Shown piece by piece: positions 1 to 8,099 of a DNA stretch of 64,000 nucleotides (position 1 is the stretch's first letter; each line of letters opens with the position of its first letter). The stretch is from Clostridia bacterium. GTDB lineage: Bacteria; Bacillota; Clostridia; Christensenellales; CAG-1252. The notes beneath the pieces were generated by a model. It did not search any database and was not told where the DNA came from. It was given only the letters and a program-made list of their open reading frames with translations. The stretch covers positions 59,434-123,433 of the forward strand of contig JAIKVL010000032.1 of NCBI GenBank assembly GCA_024685775.1. The letters run 5' to 3'. The position numbers and the translations under genes are program-made.

Positions 1-169
1 CTTCGTCGTTTACGCTGACGCGAACGATCTCTACGCCCGCTTTTTTAAGCGCGGAAATTTGAGCGATCGTCGCTTTCGCGTCGCTCGTCTTCGTGTTCGT
101 CATGGATTGGATCGAAACGGGCGCGCCCCCTCCGATCTGTAAATTTCTTATCTTAACGGATTTCGTCAT
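1..169 (-). CDS. ispG: (E)-4-hydroxy-3-methylbut-2-enyl-diphosphate synthase, N-terminal fragment
   Basis: Only the first 56 codons are inside the window; the gene runs off the left edge. The start ATG is at 169 and the translation opens MTKSVKIRNLQIGG, followed by the IspG hallmark APVSIQSMTNT, then KATIAQISALKKAG and EIVRVSVND. IspG (GcpE) is a 4Fe-4S enzyme that reduces MEcPP to HMBPP in the MEP isoprenoid pathway; its cluster cysteines lie outside the window. The start is only 3 bases after the rseP stop, so it is co-transcribed with dxr of the same pathway and uppS, which consumes the product. Family assignment is firm from the N-terminal motif; completeness cannot be judged. Confidence 0.9.
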   Translation of the reverse strand, partial: MTKSVKIRNLQIGGGAPVSIQSMTNTKTSDAKATIAQISALKKAGVEIVRVSVNDE

Positions 170-172
170 ACG

Positions 173-1276
173 CTAAAATAACCTCGCAATCGTCCCGAGA
201 TTCAAAATGTCGCATAGGATCGCGAACCCGAATAGCAAGACCAAGCCGACCGTGTGAATGATGGCTTCGACCTTGCGATTGACCGGTTTCCCCGCGATCC
301 ATTCGATCAAGACGAAGACGACGTGACAGCCGTCGAGCGCGGGAAACGGAAGCGCGTTCATCAAAGCGACGCTCGCGCTCATAATCCCGAACATCAAGAG
401 AACGCCGCGGAAACCGAGCGACATCGTGACTCTGCCCATCGCCGCGACGCTCGTCACCGTCCCGCCGACCGAGCCTTTGAGCCCGACCGCACCGGTAAAC
501 AAACCGCCGAGCGTCTTAAAGGTCAAGACGACGAGCTGACCGATAAAAATAAAACTGCGAATGAACGCTTCCCAAACGTTCAGCCGATAATAATCGTAGC
601 CGATATTGATGCCGAAGCCGTGATAGACTTCCGTAACTTCATTCCCGTCTTCGTCCGTTTCGTGCGATTTGAAATCCGCCTTATAGACGGAAATATCCGT
701 CTTTTTGCCGTTTCGGATAACGGTCACCGTCGCTTCTTCGTCGCAACTCGAAAGCAGAGTCGAAATATTCGTGTCGATCACGGAATAGACGTTCTTCCCG
801 TTTACGCGATACAGAAGATCCCCGACCTCGAAATTCTGCTCGATCGCAGTTTGCGGCTCGTTCAACGTAACGATTTTCGGAAGGGTGTAACCGTAGGTCG
901 CGAAAAGGATCGTAAGAATTAGGACGGCGGAAATAAAGTTAAAAGTAACGCCCGCGAGCAGGACGAGGATGCGCTTCCAAGGTTTTTGGCTGTTGAACGC
1001 GCCTTCTGCCTCACTGTCGCCTTCTTCCCCTTCAAACGCGCAAAAACCGCCGAGCGGGATCGCGCGAAGCGAAAAGACTTCTCCCGTCGATGCGTTTTTC
1101 CGAGAAAAGAGCTTCGGACCGAATCCGATCGAGAACTCGTTGATCTTGAATTTCAAAAGTTTCCCGACGAGATAATGCCCGGATTCGTGCACCATAATCA
1201 TCACCATTAAAGCGACGATCGCGATCAAAATGGAAAGGGCTATATGCAAGCCACCGTTCAACGCGCTTAAAATCAT
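173..1276 (-). CDS. rseP: RseP/RasP-type site-2 intramembrane zinc metalloprotease
   Basis: A 367-residue membrane protease. Seen: N-terminal hydrophobic segment carrying the zinc motif HESGH (residues 30-34), a PDZ-like region about 137-205, and C-terminal transmembrane segments with the third metal ligand in NALPFPALDG (Asp315). The family (RseP, B. subtilis RasP/YluC) cleaves transmembrane segments of anti-sigma factors and cleared signal peptides. The start overlaps the dxr stop by 4 bases (ATGA-type), and the gene sits in the common Firmicute order uppS-cdsA-dxr-rseP. The usual GG after LDG is GC here, a minor deviation. A second site-2 protease, SpoIVFB, acts on pro-SigK, but this gene's position and PDZ fit RasP rather than SpoIVFB. 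Confidence 0.95.
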   Translation of the reverse strand: MILSALNGGLHIALSILIAIVALMVMIMVHESGHYLVGKLLKFKINEFSIGFGPKLFSRKNASTGEVFSLRAIPLGGFCAFEGEEGDSEAEGAFNSQKPWKRILVLLAGVTFNFISAVLILTILFATYGYTLPKIVTLNEPQTAIEQNFEVGDLLYRVNGKNVYSVIDTNISTLLSSCDEEATVTVIRNGKKTDISVYKADFKSHETDEDGNEVTEVYHGFGINIGYDYYRLNVWEAFIRSFIFIGQLVVLTFKTLGGLFTGAVGLKGSVGGTVTSVAAMGRVTMSLGFRGVLLMFGIMSASVALMNALPFPALDGCHVVFVLIEWIAGKPVNRKVEAIIHTVGLVLLFGFAILCDILNLGTIARLF

Positions 1277-2415
1277 ACCTCACCTACCGCTTGTAGAGTA
1301 TATTTTCGAGCCTCGGCGTTTATGTTGAAAACGTCCGAAAGGTCGTATGCGCCGCCGATCCCTTGAAAATGCGACACGACTTTTTCAAGAACGCGGGCGA
1401 GATCGAAATAACCGATCTTCCCGGAGAGATACATCGGGACGAGGACGTCGTCCGCTGCCATATAACACGCGCCGTAAAGTCCACCCTTTTTCGCCGCTTC
1501 GAGAGCGACGGCAAAAGCGGGATAACGCGCGAGATCGACGGGCTTAAAGGAAAGATCCAAATCGAGCGGCAATCTCGAAACAAGCGTTTTCACACGATCG
1601 GGATACGAGAACGCATAGGCGATCGGGAGACGCATATCGGGATTCGCGAGCTGCGCGATCACAGCCCCGTCGACAAAGCGAACCATCGAATGAACGATGC
1701 TTTCGCGATGGATCACCGTCTCGATCTTCTCGATCGGCATCTCAAACAAATGCATCGCTTCGATGACTTCGAAGCCCTTATTGACCATCGTGGCGCAATC
1801 GACCGTGATCTTTTTTCCCATATTCCAATTCGGATGCGAAAGCGCGACCGAAGGATCGAGAGAATCGATCTCGCGAAGAGGAACGTCGCGGAATGCGCCC
1901 CCGCTCGACGTTATGATCAAAGACTCGACTTCCGATCTCTTCCCCGCTTGCAAGCATTGAAACAGCGCGGAATGTTCGCTGTCCACGGGAATGATCTCGG
2001 AAGAAAGTTTTTTCGCGAGATCCATAACGAATTCGCCGGCGCAAACGAGCATTTCCTTATTGGAAAGCGCGATACGCGCGCCTTTTTTTATCGCGGCGAT
2101 CGTCGGTTCGAGTGAAGCGATCCCGACGACGGAATTCAGAAACACGTCGTAAGAGGATTCTTCGGCGGCTCGGACCAAAGCTCCCTCGCCCGTAAAAACA
2201 CGGCAAGGATAGGAAAGATCTTGCGCCGAAAACGATTCTTTCCCGGTATAACAAACGTTCGGAACTTGAAATTCGTTCGCAAGTGAGATCAAGCCCCCGA
2301 GATTCGAATGCGCCGAAACGAGCGAGATCGAGTACGCCCCGCCGCTCTTTCGTATGATATCGACGGCTTGTCCGCCGATCGAACCCGTAACCCCGATGAT
2401 CGCGATCTTTTTCAT
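1273..2415 (-). CDS. dxr: 1-deoxy-D-xylulose 5-phosphate reductoisomerase
   Basis: 380 residues, the normal length. DXR rearranges and reduces DXP to MEP using NADPH, the first committed step of the MEP pathway. The N-terminus KIAIIGVTGSIGGQ is the NADPH-binding Rossmann loop. SNKEMLV, the metal and substrate segment VDSEHSALFQCL, the SSGGAFRD segment and the flexible-loop motif HPNWNMGKK are all present. It overlaps cdsA by 4 bases upstream and rseP by 4 bases downstream, so translation is probably coupled. With ispG at the window edge, two MEP-pathway enzymes lie in one transcript together with the polyprenol synthase uppS. Nothing in the sequence suggests loss of function. Confidence 0.97.
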   Translation of the reverse strand: MKKIAIIGVTGSIGGQAVDIIRKSGGAYSISLVSAHSNLGGLISLANEFQVPNVCYTGKESFSAQDLSYPCRVFTGEGALVRAAEESSYDVFLNSVVGIASLEPTIAAIKKGARIALSNKEMLVCAGEFVMDLAKKLSSEIIPVDSEHSALFQCLQAGKRSEVESLIITSSGGAFRDVPLREIDSLDPSVALSHPNWNMGKKITVDCATMVNKGFEVIEAMHLFEMPIEKIETVIHRESIVHSMVRFVDGAVIAQLANPDMRLPIAYAFSYPDRVKTLVSRLPLDLDLSFKPVDLARYPAFAVALEAAKKGGLYGACYMAADDVLVPMYLSGKIGYFDLARVLEKVVSHFQGIGGAYDLSDVFNINAEARKYTLQAVGEV

Positions 2416-3278
2416 AGCGCGGCTCCGTTATAGATCACGAAAAAGAAGAAAACGGCGGGAACGACGAAGAGCAAACTGTCCAGCCTGTCCATAACGCCGC
2501 CGTGACCGGGGAAAATCTTTCCGAAATCTTTGATTCCCATTTTGCGTTTGAGCCAAGAAGCCGCGAGATCGCCGATGATCGCGAGCAAGGTGCAAACGGG
2601 TGTGAACAAAAGATAAGCAAGCGCGGAAAAGCCGACTTTATCGAACAGGTGCGTCAAGCCGACGTTCGGCAGACGATCGAAAACGCGGAACACGTCGAAT
2701 AAAAGAAGGACGACGGTCGCTCCGATCAAACCGCCGACGAACGCGCCGACCGCGCCCGCAACGGTTTTCTTCGGACTGACGTCCTCGATCAGTTTCTTTT
2801 TTCCGAAAAGCATCCCGGCGAACAGCGCGAACGCGTCGGACAAAAGCGTAACGAACAAAATATAGAATATGCCGAGCAAATTACCGTAAGAACGGTTTAC
2901 GAGCATAAAGAGCGAACAAAGCAACATCGGATACACGAGGATCAAAACCGTGTATTCGAGGTCTTTGAGTTCGAATTTTTTTCTTTCGAGAATAAAATCG
3001 CCGAGCGCGGAAACGCAAGAAAGCGAAAACGCCGCGAGGACTCCGGTCGCGCCGAAGAACCAAAAGCAAGGATAGACGGCGAGCGCGAAAAACACAAGCG
3101 GGATCAAAAGCGCGTTAAATCCGCTCTTTTTGCCGACGAGGACCATTTCCGCGCCGCCGAGAAAGGCAAACGCCAAAAACAAAACGTCCGCAAACGCGGT
3201 GTGGAACGTTCGAAGATAAAGAAGAAACAAAAGCGCGATCGAAACCAAGACGATCGCCGTCAGATTTCGTTTAAGCAT
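2412..3278 (-). CDS. cdsA: Phosphatidate cytidylyltransferase (CDP-diglyceride synthase)
   Basis: 288 residues, a polytopic membrane enzyme that makes CDP-diacylglycerol from CTP and phosphatidate for phospholipid synthesis. At least six to eight hydrophobic segments are visible, beginning LTAIVLVSIALLFLLYL. The C-terminal family signature is intact: KRKMGIKDFGKIFPGHGG followed by MDRLDS, which carries the metal-binding aspartates. The gene overlaps the uppS stop by 8 bases and the dxr start by 4, so it is an internal member of the frr-uppS-cdsA-dxr-rseP-ispG unit. Assignment is secure. Confidence 0.96.
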   Translation of the reverse strand: MLKRNLTAIVLVSIALLFLLYLRTFHTAFADVLFLAFAFLGGAEMVLVGKKSGFNALLIPLVFFALAVYPCFWFFGATGVLAAFSLSCVSALGDFILERKKFELKDLEYTVLILVYPMLLCSLFMLVNRSYGNLLGIFYILFVTLLSDAFALFAGMLFGKKKLIEDVSPKKTVAGAVGAFVGGLIGATVVLLLFDVFRVFDRLPNVGLTHLFDKVGFSALAYLLFTPVCTLLAIIGDLAASWLKRKMGIKDFGKIFPGHGGVMDRLDSLLFVVPAVFFFFVIYNGAAL

Positions 3279-3960
3279 TTTTATCCTCCAAACCGCCGAA
3301 TTTTCTCGAACGCGATGAAAATTCTTCGATACATTTCGTCAAATTTCTTTTATTGAAATCCGGCCAAAGAGTTTTCGTAAACAAAAGCTCGGCGTATGCG
3401 CTTTGAAGAAGCAAAAAGTTGCTGAGACGGATCTCCCCGCCCGTTCGAACGACGAGATCGGGAAACGGAACGTCCTTCGTGTAAAGCGCGGCGGCGATCT
3501 CTTCTTTCGTAACCGAAGAAACCCCCTTCGCGAGAAGTTTATTCACGGCGTTCGTGATTTCCTCCCAACTTCCGTAATTGATCGCGATGCAGACCGTCAG
3601 ACCGGTTTTCGAAGCGCTTTCCTTTTCGATCTTCTCCGCGCCCTCCCGAATGTCGGGCGGCATTTCGCGCATATTTCCGATAAAAATTACGCGATAATTT
3701 TCATCTTTATGCTCTTCGATCTCACCGATAAAGCGGCGAAACATATCGAAAAGATAATCGACCTCATCTTTGGGTCGATTCCAGTTCTCAGTAGAAAAAG
3801 CATAAAACGTAACGTATTTTACTCCGATCTCCGCACAATTTTCGATCGTGCGTTTCAGAGCTTCCGTTCCCATTTTATGCCCGTACTTTCTCGGCAAGCG
3901 GCGGCGTTCCGCCCACCTGCCGTTTCCATCCATAATAAAAGCAATATGCTCGGGTATCAT
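3271..3960 (-). CDS. uppS: Isoprenyl transferase (undecaprenyl diphosphate synthase)
   Basis: 229 residues, cis-prenyltransferase that extends FPP with IPP to C55-PP, the lipid carrier for peptidoglycan and wall polymers. The N-terminal HIAFIMDGNGRWA holds the catalytic Mg-binding aspartate (residue 11), FYAFSTENWNRP the substrate pocket and RTGGEIRLSNFLL plus FTKTLWPDF the C-terminal conserved blocks. It begins 11 bases after the frr stop and overlaps cdsA. Its product feeds MraY encoded in the same window. Confidence 0.97.
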   Translation of the reverse strand: MIPEHIAFIMDGNGRWAERRRLPRKYGHKMGTEALKRTIENCAEIGVKYVTFYAFSTENWNRPKDEVDYLFDMFRRFIGEIEEHKDENYRVIFIGNMREMPPDIREGAEKIEKESASKTGLTVCIAINYGSWEEITNAVNKLLAKGVSSVTKEEIAAALYTKDVPFPDLVVRTGGEIRLSNFLLLQSAYAELLFTKTLWPDFNKRNLTKCIEEFSSRSRKFGGLEDKNA

Positions 3961-3971
3961 CAGACCTCCGA

Positions 3972-4547
3972 TTATACGCTCAAAATCTCGCTTTCTTTAT
4001 CCTTAAAGGCTTTTTCGACACCGGCAAGGTAATCGTTCAAGAGTTTATCGACGTCCTTTTCGAGAGCTTTGACGTCGTCCTCGGTAATGAGCGAGTCTTT
4101 TTTGAGCTTTTTAAGACCTTCGTTCGCGTCGCGTCTGTGATTGCGAAGCGCGACTTTCGCGTTCTCCGTCGTCTGTTTGAGCTCTTTGACAAGGGCTTGG
4201 CGACGCTCTTCGGTAAGATCGGGGAAGACCAAACGAATGACTTTACCGTCATTATTCGGCGTGATGCCGACGTTCGCGTCGATTATTGCCTTTTCGGCGG
4301 CTTTTAATGCGCTCCCGTCCCAAATCGAGACGACGATCATTTTCGCTTCCGGTACGGTAATGCTGCCCATTTGGTTCAAAGGCGTCGGAGTCCCGTAATA
4401 ATCGACCATAACCTTATCGAGAATATGCGGATTCGCCCTGCCGGCGCGAATATTCAGGATATGGGTTTTATAAGAATCAACCGCCTTTTTGAGCGCGGAT
4501 TCATATCCGTCCAAAAGTTCCAAAACTTCCATAATATCGTATGACAT
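3972..4547 (-). CDS. frr: Ribosome recycling factor
   Basis: 191 residues, slightly longer than the usual 185. RRF splits the post-termination ribosome together with EF-G. The conserved centre is present: HILNIRAGRANPHILDKV, YYGTPTPLNQMGSI and VSIWD, followed by the C-terminal helix EERRQALVKELKQ. The gene is first in its operon: a good Shine-Dalgarno (GGGAG) precedes the ATG and a sigma-A promoter lies at 4576-4604, so it is transcribed separately from pyrH although the two are neighbours, as in most Firmicutes. Confidence 0.97.
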   Translation of the reverse strand: MSYDIMEVLELLDGYESALKKAVDSYKTHILNIRAGRANPHILDKVMVDYYGTPTPLNQMGSITVPEAKMIVVSIWDGSALKAAEKAIIDANVGITPNNDGKVIRLVFPDLTEERRQALVKELKQTTENAKVALRNHRRDANEGLKKLKKDSLITEDDVKALEKDVDKLLNDYLAGVEKAFKDKESEILSV

Positions 4548-4575
4548 AGTTCAAACTCCCGTTACATAATTATAT

Positions 4576-4604
4576 ATTTTAACATAAGTTCGCGCGGAAA
4601 GCAA
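4576..4604 (-). promoter_or_regulatory. Sigma-A promoter for frr operon
   Basis: On the minus strand the -35 is TTGCTT (4599-4604), the spacer is 17 bases and the -10 is TAAAAT (4576-4581), preceded by TG-T, an extended -10. The predicted transcript starts about 22 bases before the frr ATG, leaving room for its Shine-Dalgarno. An imperfect G+C-rich palindrome (about 4590-4613), which may help end pyrH transcription, overlaps the -35. Confidence 0.6.
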
Positions 4605-4614
4605 CCCGCGAATT

Positions 4615-5319
4615 TCAGTGGATCAACGTTCCGATCTTTTCGCCTCTGACCGCTTTCAAGATGCTGCCTTCATCCTTCAAACCGAAGACGATAAGAGGGA
4701 TCTTGTTATCCATACAAAGCGAAGCGGCGGTGTAGTCCATAACGCCGAGGGACTTATTCAAAAGATCAATATAGTGCAACTCGTCGTATTTCAAAGCGGC
4801 GGGATCGATCTTCGGATCCGCGCTGTAAACGCCGTCCACATTCTTCGCGAGAAGGATCGCGTTCGCTCCGATTTCGGCGGCGCGAAGGACGGCGGCGGTA
4901 TCCGTCGTAAAGTACGGGTTTCCGGTTCCGCAAGCGAAAATCACGATCCTGCCCTTTTTCAGGTGATTGATCGCCTTTCTTTGGATATAAGGCTCCGCGA
5001 CGCGCGTGATCGTCAGGGCGGTCATGACCCTCGTTTCCGCGCCGAAACGCTCGAATGCGTCTTGCAGAGCAAGCGCGTTCATGACGGTCGCGAGCATCCC
5101 CATATGATCGGCGGTCGCGCGGTCGGACATATGTTTCGCCTTTCCGCCTCTCCAAAAGTTTCCGCCTCCGCAGACGATGCCGACTTCGACGCCCTGCTGC
5201 TTGACCTGAATAATATCTTTGACGATACGTTCGATCGTCTCGGGGCAAAGCCCGAAGCCGCTCTCTCCGCCGAGCGCCTCGCCCGAAATTTTGATAATGA
5301 CTCTCTTATATCCGCTCAT
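4615..5319 (-). CDS. pyrH: UMP kinase
   Basis: 234 residues, the hexameric bacterial UMP kinase (amino acid kinase fold) that makes UDP from UMP and ATP. Seen: [13 protein letters not shown] at the N-terminus (phosphate-binding lysine), GGGNFWRGG (UMP pocket), the [14 protein letters not shown] helix and [16 protein letters not shown] (ATP and allosteric region). It follows rpsB-tsf in the common order but is separated from tsf by a strong terminator at 5369-5394, so it needs read-through or its own promoter; I found no convincing hexamer pair in the 50 bases left. The Shine-Dalgarno GGGAG lies at a normal distance from the ATG. Confidence 0.97.
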   Translation of the reverse strand: MSGYKRVIIKISGEALGGESGFGLCPETIERIVKDIIQVKQQGVEVGIVCGGGNFWRGGKAKHMSDRATADHMGMLATVMNALALQDAFERFGAETRVMTALTITRVAEPYIQRKAINHLKKGRIVIFACGTGNPYFTTDTAAVLRAAEIGANAILLAKNVDGVYSADPKIDPAALKYDELHYIDLLNKSLGVMDYTAASLCMDNKIPLIVFGLKDEGSILKAVRGEKIGTLIH

Positions 5320-5368
5320 TCGAAAATTCTCCCGTATATCCGATTATTTCAAGAAAAATGGGTTATAA

Positions 5369-5394
5369 AAAAGGGCAAAATGAATTGCCCTTTT
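5369..5394 (-). terminator. Intrinsic terminator after rpsB-tsf
   Basis: A perfect 10-base stem (AAAAGGGCAA at 5369-5378 with TTGCCCTTTT at 5385-5394) with a 6-base loop. Read on the minus strand the stem is followed by a run of T residues. It lies just downstream of the tsf stop. Confidence 0.85.
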
Positions 5395-5408
5395 CCCGGT
5401 AAGTTTCC

Positions 5409-6287
5409 TTACTTGATTTGGCTCATAACTTCGTCGACGAAGTTGTCTTGTCTCTTCTCCAAGCCTTCGCCCATTTCGAAGCGAACAAAACGCTTGACGG
5501 CGAGATTCAGACCCGCTTCTTTATTGACGGAAGCAAGATATTGCTTGATCGAAAGATCGGGGTTCTTGACGAACTGTTGATCCATCAAGCAAACGTCCTT
5601 ATAGTACTTATTGATACGACCGAGAACCATTTTTTCGACGATCGCGGCGGGCTTTCCTTCATTCAAAGCCTGCGCGGTCAGGATCTCTTTTTCTTTGTCG
5701 AGTTCCGCTTGGGGAACTTCGGAGCTGAAAACGTAAGACGGTTTCGCCGCGGCGATTTGGAGCGCGACGTCGTGCGCGAATTCACGGGAAGCGGGGGTGT
5801 CTTCACCCGTTACTTCGACGAGAACGCCGACCTTGCCGCCCATATGAATGTAGCTCTCGAGGATACCGCCTTCCGCGGTGAATTTTTGAAAACGACGGAT
5901 CGCGATTTTTTCGCCGATCTTCGCGGTCGCTTCGATAACGTCCGCATTTTTCGCGGCGATCAAAGCGTCGACGTCAGCGACGTCGTTCTTAACCACGTAA
6001 TCCGCGACGCCCGCTACGAACGCTTGATACGCGTCGCCCTTCGCGACGAAATCGGTTTCACAGTTCACTTCGACGAGCGCGCCGACGTTGCCTTCGATCT
6101 TCGCGGCGACGACGCCTTCCGCGGCGATCCTCGACGCTTTCTTCGCGGCGGTCGCCATTCCTTTTTCACGAAGGATCTCGATCGCTTTTTCCATATCTCC
6201 GTTCGCTTCGGTCAGGGCTTTTTTGCAGTCCATCATACCGACGCCGGTCTTTTCTCTGAGTTCTTTAACGTCACTTGCGGTAAACAT
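5409..6287 (-). CDS. tsf: Translation elongation factor Ts
   Basis: 292 residues, guanine-nucleotide exchange factor for EF-Tu. The N-terminal UBA-like domain contains VKELREKTGVGMMDCKKAL and the following AIEILREKG, and the core has VALVEVNCETDFVA, the family's most diagnostic segment. A good Shine-Dalgarno (TAGGAGG) precedes the ATG 17 bases after the rpsB stop. It forms the classic two-gene rpsB-tsf operon with a terminator immediately downstream. Confidence 0.98.
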   Translation of the reverse strand: MFTASDVKELREKTGVGMMDCKKALTEANGDMEKAIEILREKGMATAAKKASRIAAEGVVAAKIEGNVGALVEVNCETDFVAKGDAYQAFVAGVADYVVKNDVADVDALIAAKNADVIEATAKIGEKIAIRRFQKFTAEGGILESYIHMGGKVGVLVEVTGEDTPASREFAHDVALQIAAAKPSYVFSSEVPQAELDKEKEILTAQALNEGKPAAIVEKMVLGRINKYYKDVCLMDQQFVKNPDLSIKQYLASVNKEAGLNLAVKRFVRFEMGEGLEKRQDNFVDEVMSQIK

Positions 6288-6304
6288 AGTTCTATCCTCC
6301 TAAA

Positions 6305-7090
6305 TTATTCAGCGGCGGGAACTTCCGCGGCTTCCGCGGGAGCGGCTTCTTCTGCGGTTTCTGCGGCGGGAGCGACTTCTTCTTCCTCATCGGAGACGCT
6401 GAACTCGACGCCCTCTTTCGCCTCTATGACCGCGTTCGCGATCGTGGAAGCGATGAGTTTGACCGCACGGATCGCATCGTCGTTGCCCGGGATCACGCAG
6501 GTGATGTTGTCGGGGTTACATTTCGTGTCGACGAGAGCGACGACGGGAATGCCGAGCTTATTCGCTTCGTCGACGGCGAGGTGCTCTTTATCGACGTCCA
6601 CGACGAACATAAGATCGGGGAGTTGGCGCATATATTTGATGCCGCCGAGGTTTCTTTCGAGGATATCGCGCTCTTTCAAAAGCAAGCCGACTTCTTTCTT
6701 CGGAAGAAGATCGAATTCTCCGAGCTGCTCCATTTGATTGAGCTTATTCAAGCGCTCGATACGGGTGCGGATGGTCTTGAAGTTCGTAAGCGTGCCGCCG
6801 AGCCATCTTTGATTGATGTAATACATCGAGCAACGCTCCGCTTCTTCCTTGATCGCGTCTTGCGCTTGTTTCTTGGTTCCGACGAAAAGGACGGTCTTGC
6901 CCATTTTGACTTGGTCGCGAACGAACGCATAGGCTTTTTCGATCTCAACGACCGTCTTTTCGAGGTCGATGATATGAACGCCGTTACGAGCCGTATAGAT
7001 ATACTTGCTCATCTTGGGGTTCCAAGTGCGCGTTTGGTGACCGAAATGAACGCCGGCTTCCAAAAGTTGTTTCATGGTGATTACTGACAT
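6305..7090 (-). CDS. rpsB: 30S ribosomal protein S2 (uS2)
   Basis: I place the start at 7090, giving 261 residues that open [19 protein letters not shown], the universal S2 N-terminus. An upstream in-frame ATG at 7141 would add 17 residues that match nothing, and the Shine-Dalgarno AGGAGG sits correctly before 7090. Core motifs include [30 protein letters not shown] and [15 protein letters not shown]. The C-terminus after about residue 230 is a low-complexity Glu/Ala tail, common in clostridial S2. S2 is required for 30S assembly and for S1 docking. Confidence 0.97.
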   Translation of the reverse strand: MSVITMKQLLEAGVHFGHQTRTWNPKMSKYIYTARNGVHIIDLEKTVVEIEKAYAFVRDQVKMGKTVLFVGTKKQAQDAIKEEAERCSMYYINQRWLGGTLTNFKTIRTRIERLNKLNQMEQLGEFDLLPKKEVGLLLKERDILERNLGGIKYMRQLPDLMFVVDVDKEHLAVDEANKLGIPVVALVDTKCNPDNITCVIPGNDDAIRAVKLIASTIANAVIEAKEGVEFSVSDEEEEVAPAAETAEEAAPAEAAEVPAAE

Positions 7091-7193
7091 ACAAAAAATT
7101 CCTCCTGTTTTTTCTTCCCGCAGCTTCAACGACCGCCCCAACTCAAACGAGCAACAGTACGATCTCGACCGCAGTGCTTTTTTAGCAATATAA

Positions 7194-7222
7194 ATAATAT
7201 CATATTAAAAACCGCTTCGCAA
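7194..7222 (-). promoter_or_regulatory. Promoter for rpsB-tsf with about 100-base leader
   Basis: Minus-strand -35 TTGCGA (7217-7222), 17-base spacer, -10 TATTAT (7194-7199) with an extended TG-A. Transcription should begin near 7187, leaving about 97 bases of untranslated leader before the rpsB ATG, long enough to hold an S2 autoregulatory structure. I could not fold it reliably. Confidence 0.6.
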
Positions 7223-7254
7223 CGATTTTCGCGCTGTTTTTGGCAAAAAAAATA

Positions 7255-7292
7255 AAAAAGTCGTGCGAACGAAATCGAACGCGCGACTTTTT
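7255..7292 (-). terminator. Terminator after the DUF1292 gene
   Basis: A 13-base stem with one mismatch: AAAAAGTCGTGCG at 7255-7267 pairs with CGCGCGACTTTTT at 7280-7292. It lies 19 bases after the DUF1292 stop on the minus strand and is followed by further T residues. Confidence 0.85.
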
Positions 7293-7311
7293 CACGTTGC
7301 AAAAAGAAAAC

Positions 7312-7644
7312 TTATTTCTTATCTTCGCAGCCCGCGCAACCGGAGCAATCGCCGTCGCAGCCTTCGGAATTATTCTCCAAAAACTTTTCGAAGACGGCGT
7401 TCAATTCCGCTTCGTCCTCGATCGGAGTAAGATCGACGGTCTCGTCCCCGTTATCGTTCAAGTGGAAGATATAACAGCTGCCCTCTTCGTACTCCTCGCC
7501 GCCCTCGATCGGTTCGACGACGCAATACAGCTTTCCGTTCAACTCGACGGTGTCCAAAAATTCGCATTGAATTTCTTTTCCGTCCTCGTCCGTCAAGACG
7601 ATGGTTTCGATCTCTTCGTTGTTTTCGATTTTTTCGTTTTCCAT
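7312..7644 (-). CDS. DUF1292 family (YrzB-like) protein
   Basis: 110 residues, acidic. The body (TIVLTDEDGKEIQCEFLDTVELNGKLYCVVEP, here described not quoted in full) matches the DUF1292/YrzB family, whose function is unknown. Seen: the family start IVLTDEDGKE, then YCVVEPIEGGEE and VDLTPIEDEAELNAVFEKF. The last 20 residues are Cys- and Gly-rich (CDGDCSGCAGCEDKK), a tail that could bind metal and that the minimal family lacks. In Bacillus the order alaS-yrzL-yrrK-yrzB is conserved, and here ruvX (yrrK) again precedes it by 11 bases. Start supported by GAGGG before the ATG. Confidence 0.85.
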   Translation of the reverse strand: MENEKIENNEEIETIVLTDEDGKEIQCEFLDTVELNGKLYCVVEPIEGGEEYEEGSCYIFHLNDNGDETVDLTPIEDEAELNAVFEKFLENNSEGCDGDCSGCAGCEDKK

Positions 7645-7655
7645 AATACCCTCGC

Positions 7656-8060
7656 TTATTTATTCAGATAATCGCGCAAGATGATCTCCGCCGCGACTTT
7701 ATCAATGACTTTTTTCCTTTCTTCGCGGCTGAGCCCCGCTTCGATCAAGATCTCTTCCGCTTCGACGCTCGTCAGGCGCTCGTCCTCATATTCGACGGGA
7801 AGCCCCGAAGTTTCTTCGAGAAGATCGCCGAACGCGCGAACCTTCGAAGCTCTTTCGCCTTCCGTCCCGTCCATATTCAAAGGAAGTCCCAAAAGGATCA
7901 TTTCGCAGCCGCGCGATCTCGCCATTTCGGTGAAATACAACGCGTCCGCCTTATAGCCTCTCGAAAGATGGATCTCGACGCCGTTCGCGCTGATCCCCAA
8001 AGGATCGCTGATCGCAACGCCCGTGCGCTTTACTCCGACGTCCAAACAAAGAATCCTCAT
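7656..8060 (-). CDS. ruvX: Putative pre-16S rRNA nuclease (YqgF/RuvX family)
   Basis: 134 residues, normal size. RNase H-like fold: LCLDVGVKRTGVAISD holds the first catalytic aspartate, LLGLPLNMDGTEG the second conserved block, DERLTSVEAEEIL the acidic motif and DKVAAEIILRDYL the last aspartate helix. E. coli YqgF is linked to 5' maturation of 16S rRNA; older names call it a Holliday junction resolvase. No Shine-Dalgarno is present; instead a consensus promoter at 8067-8095 ends 6 bases before the ATG, so the mRNA is predicted to be leaderless. Followed by the DUF1292 gene. Confidence 0.93.
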   Translation of the reverse strand: MRILCLDVGVKRTGVAISDPLGISANGVEIHLSRGYKADALYFTEMARSRGCEMILLGLPLNMDGTEGERASKVRAFGDLLEETSGLPVEYEDERLTSVEAEEILIEAGLSREERKKVIDKVAAEIILRDYLNK

Positions 8061-8066
8061 AATCCG

Positions 8067-8095
8067 ATTATATCGTAAAAGCGCGCCGTTGGCAA
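8067..8095 (-). promoter_or_regulatory. Promoter of ruvX, leaderless geometry
   Basis: Minus strand: -35 TTGCCA (8090-8095), 17-base spacer, perfect -10 TATAAT (8067-8072), then six bases (CGGATT) and the ATG at 8060. With normal initiation the first transcribed base is the A of ATG. The whole promoter fits in the 39-base gap after rarA. Confidence 0.75.
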
Positions 8096-8099
8096 GGGT

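Noticed and set aside
5320..5368. A dedicated pyrH promoter
   Set aside because: TTGAAA and TATACG-like words occur but with a spacing near 9 bases; no acceptable pair was found.
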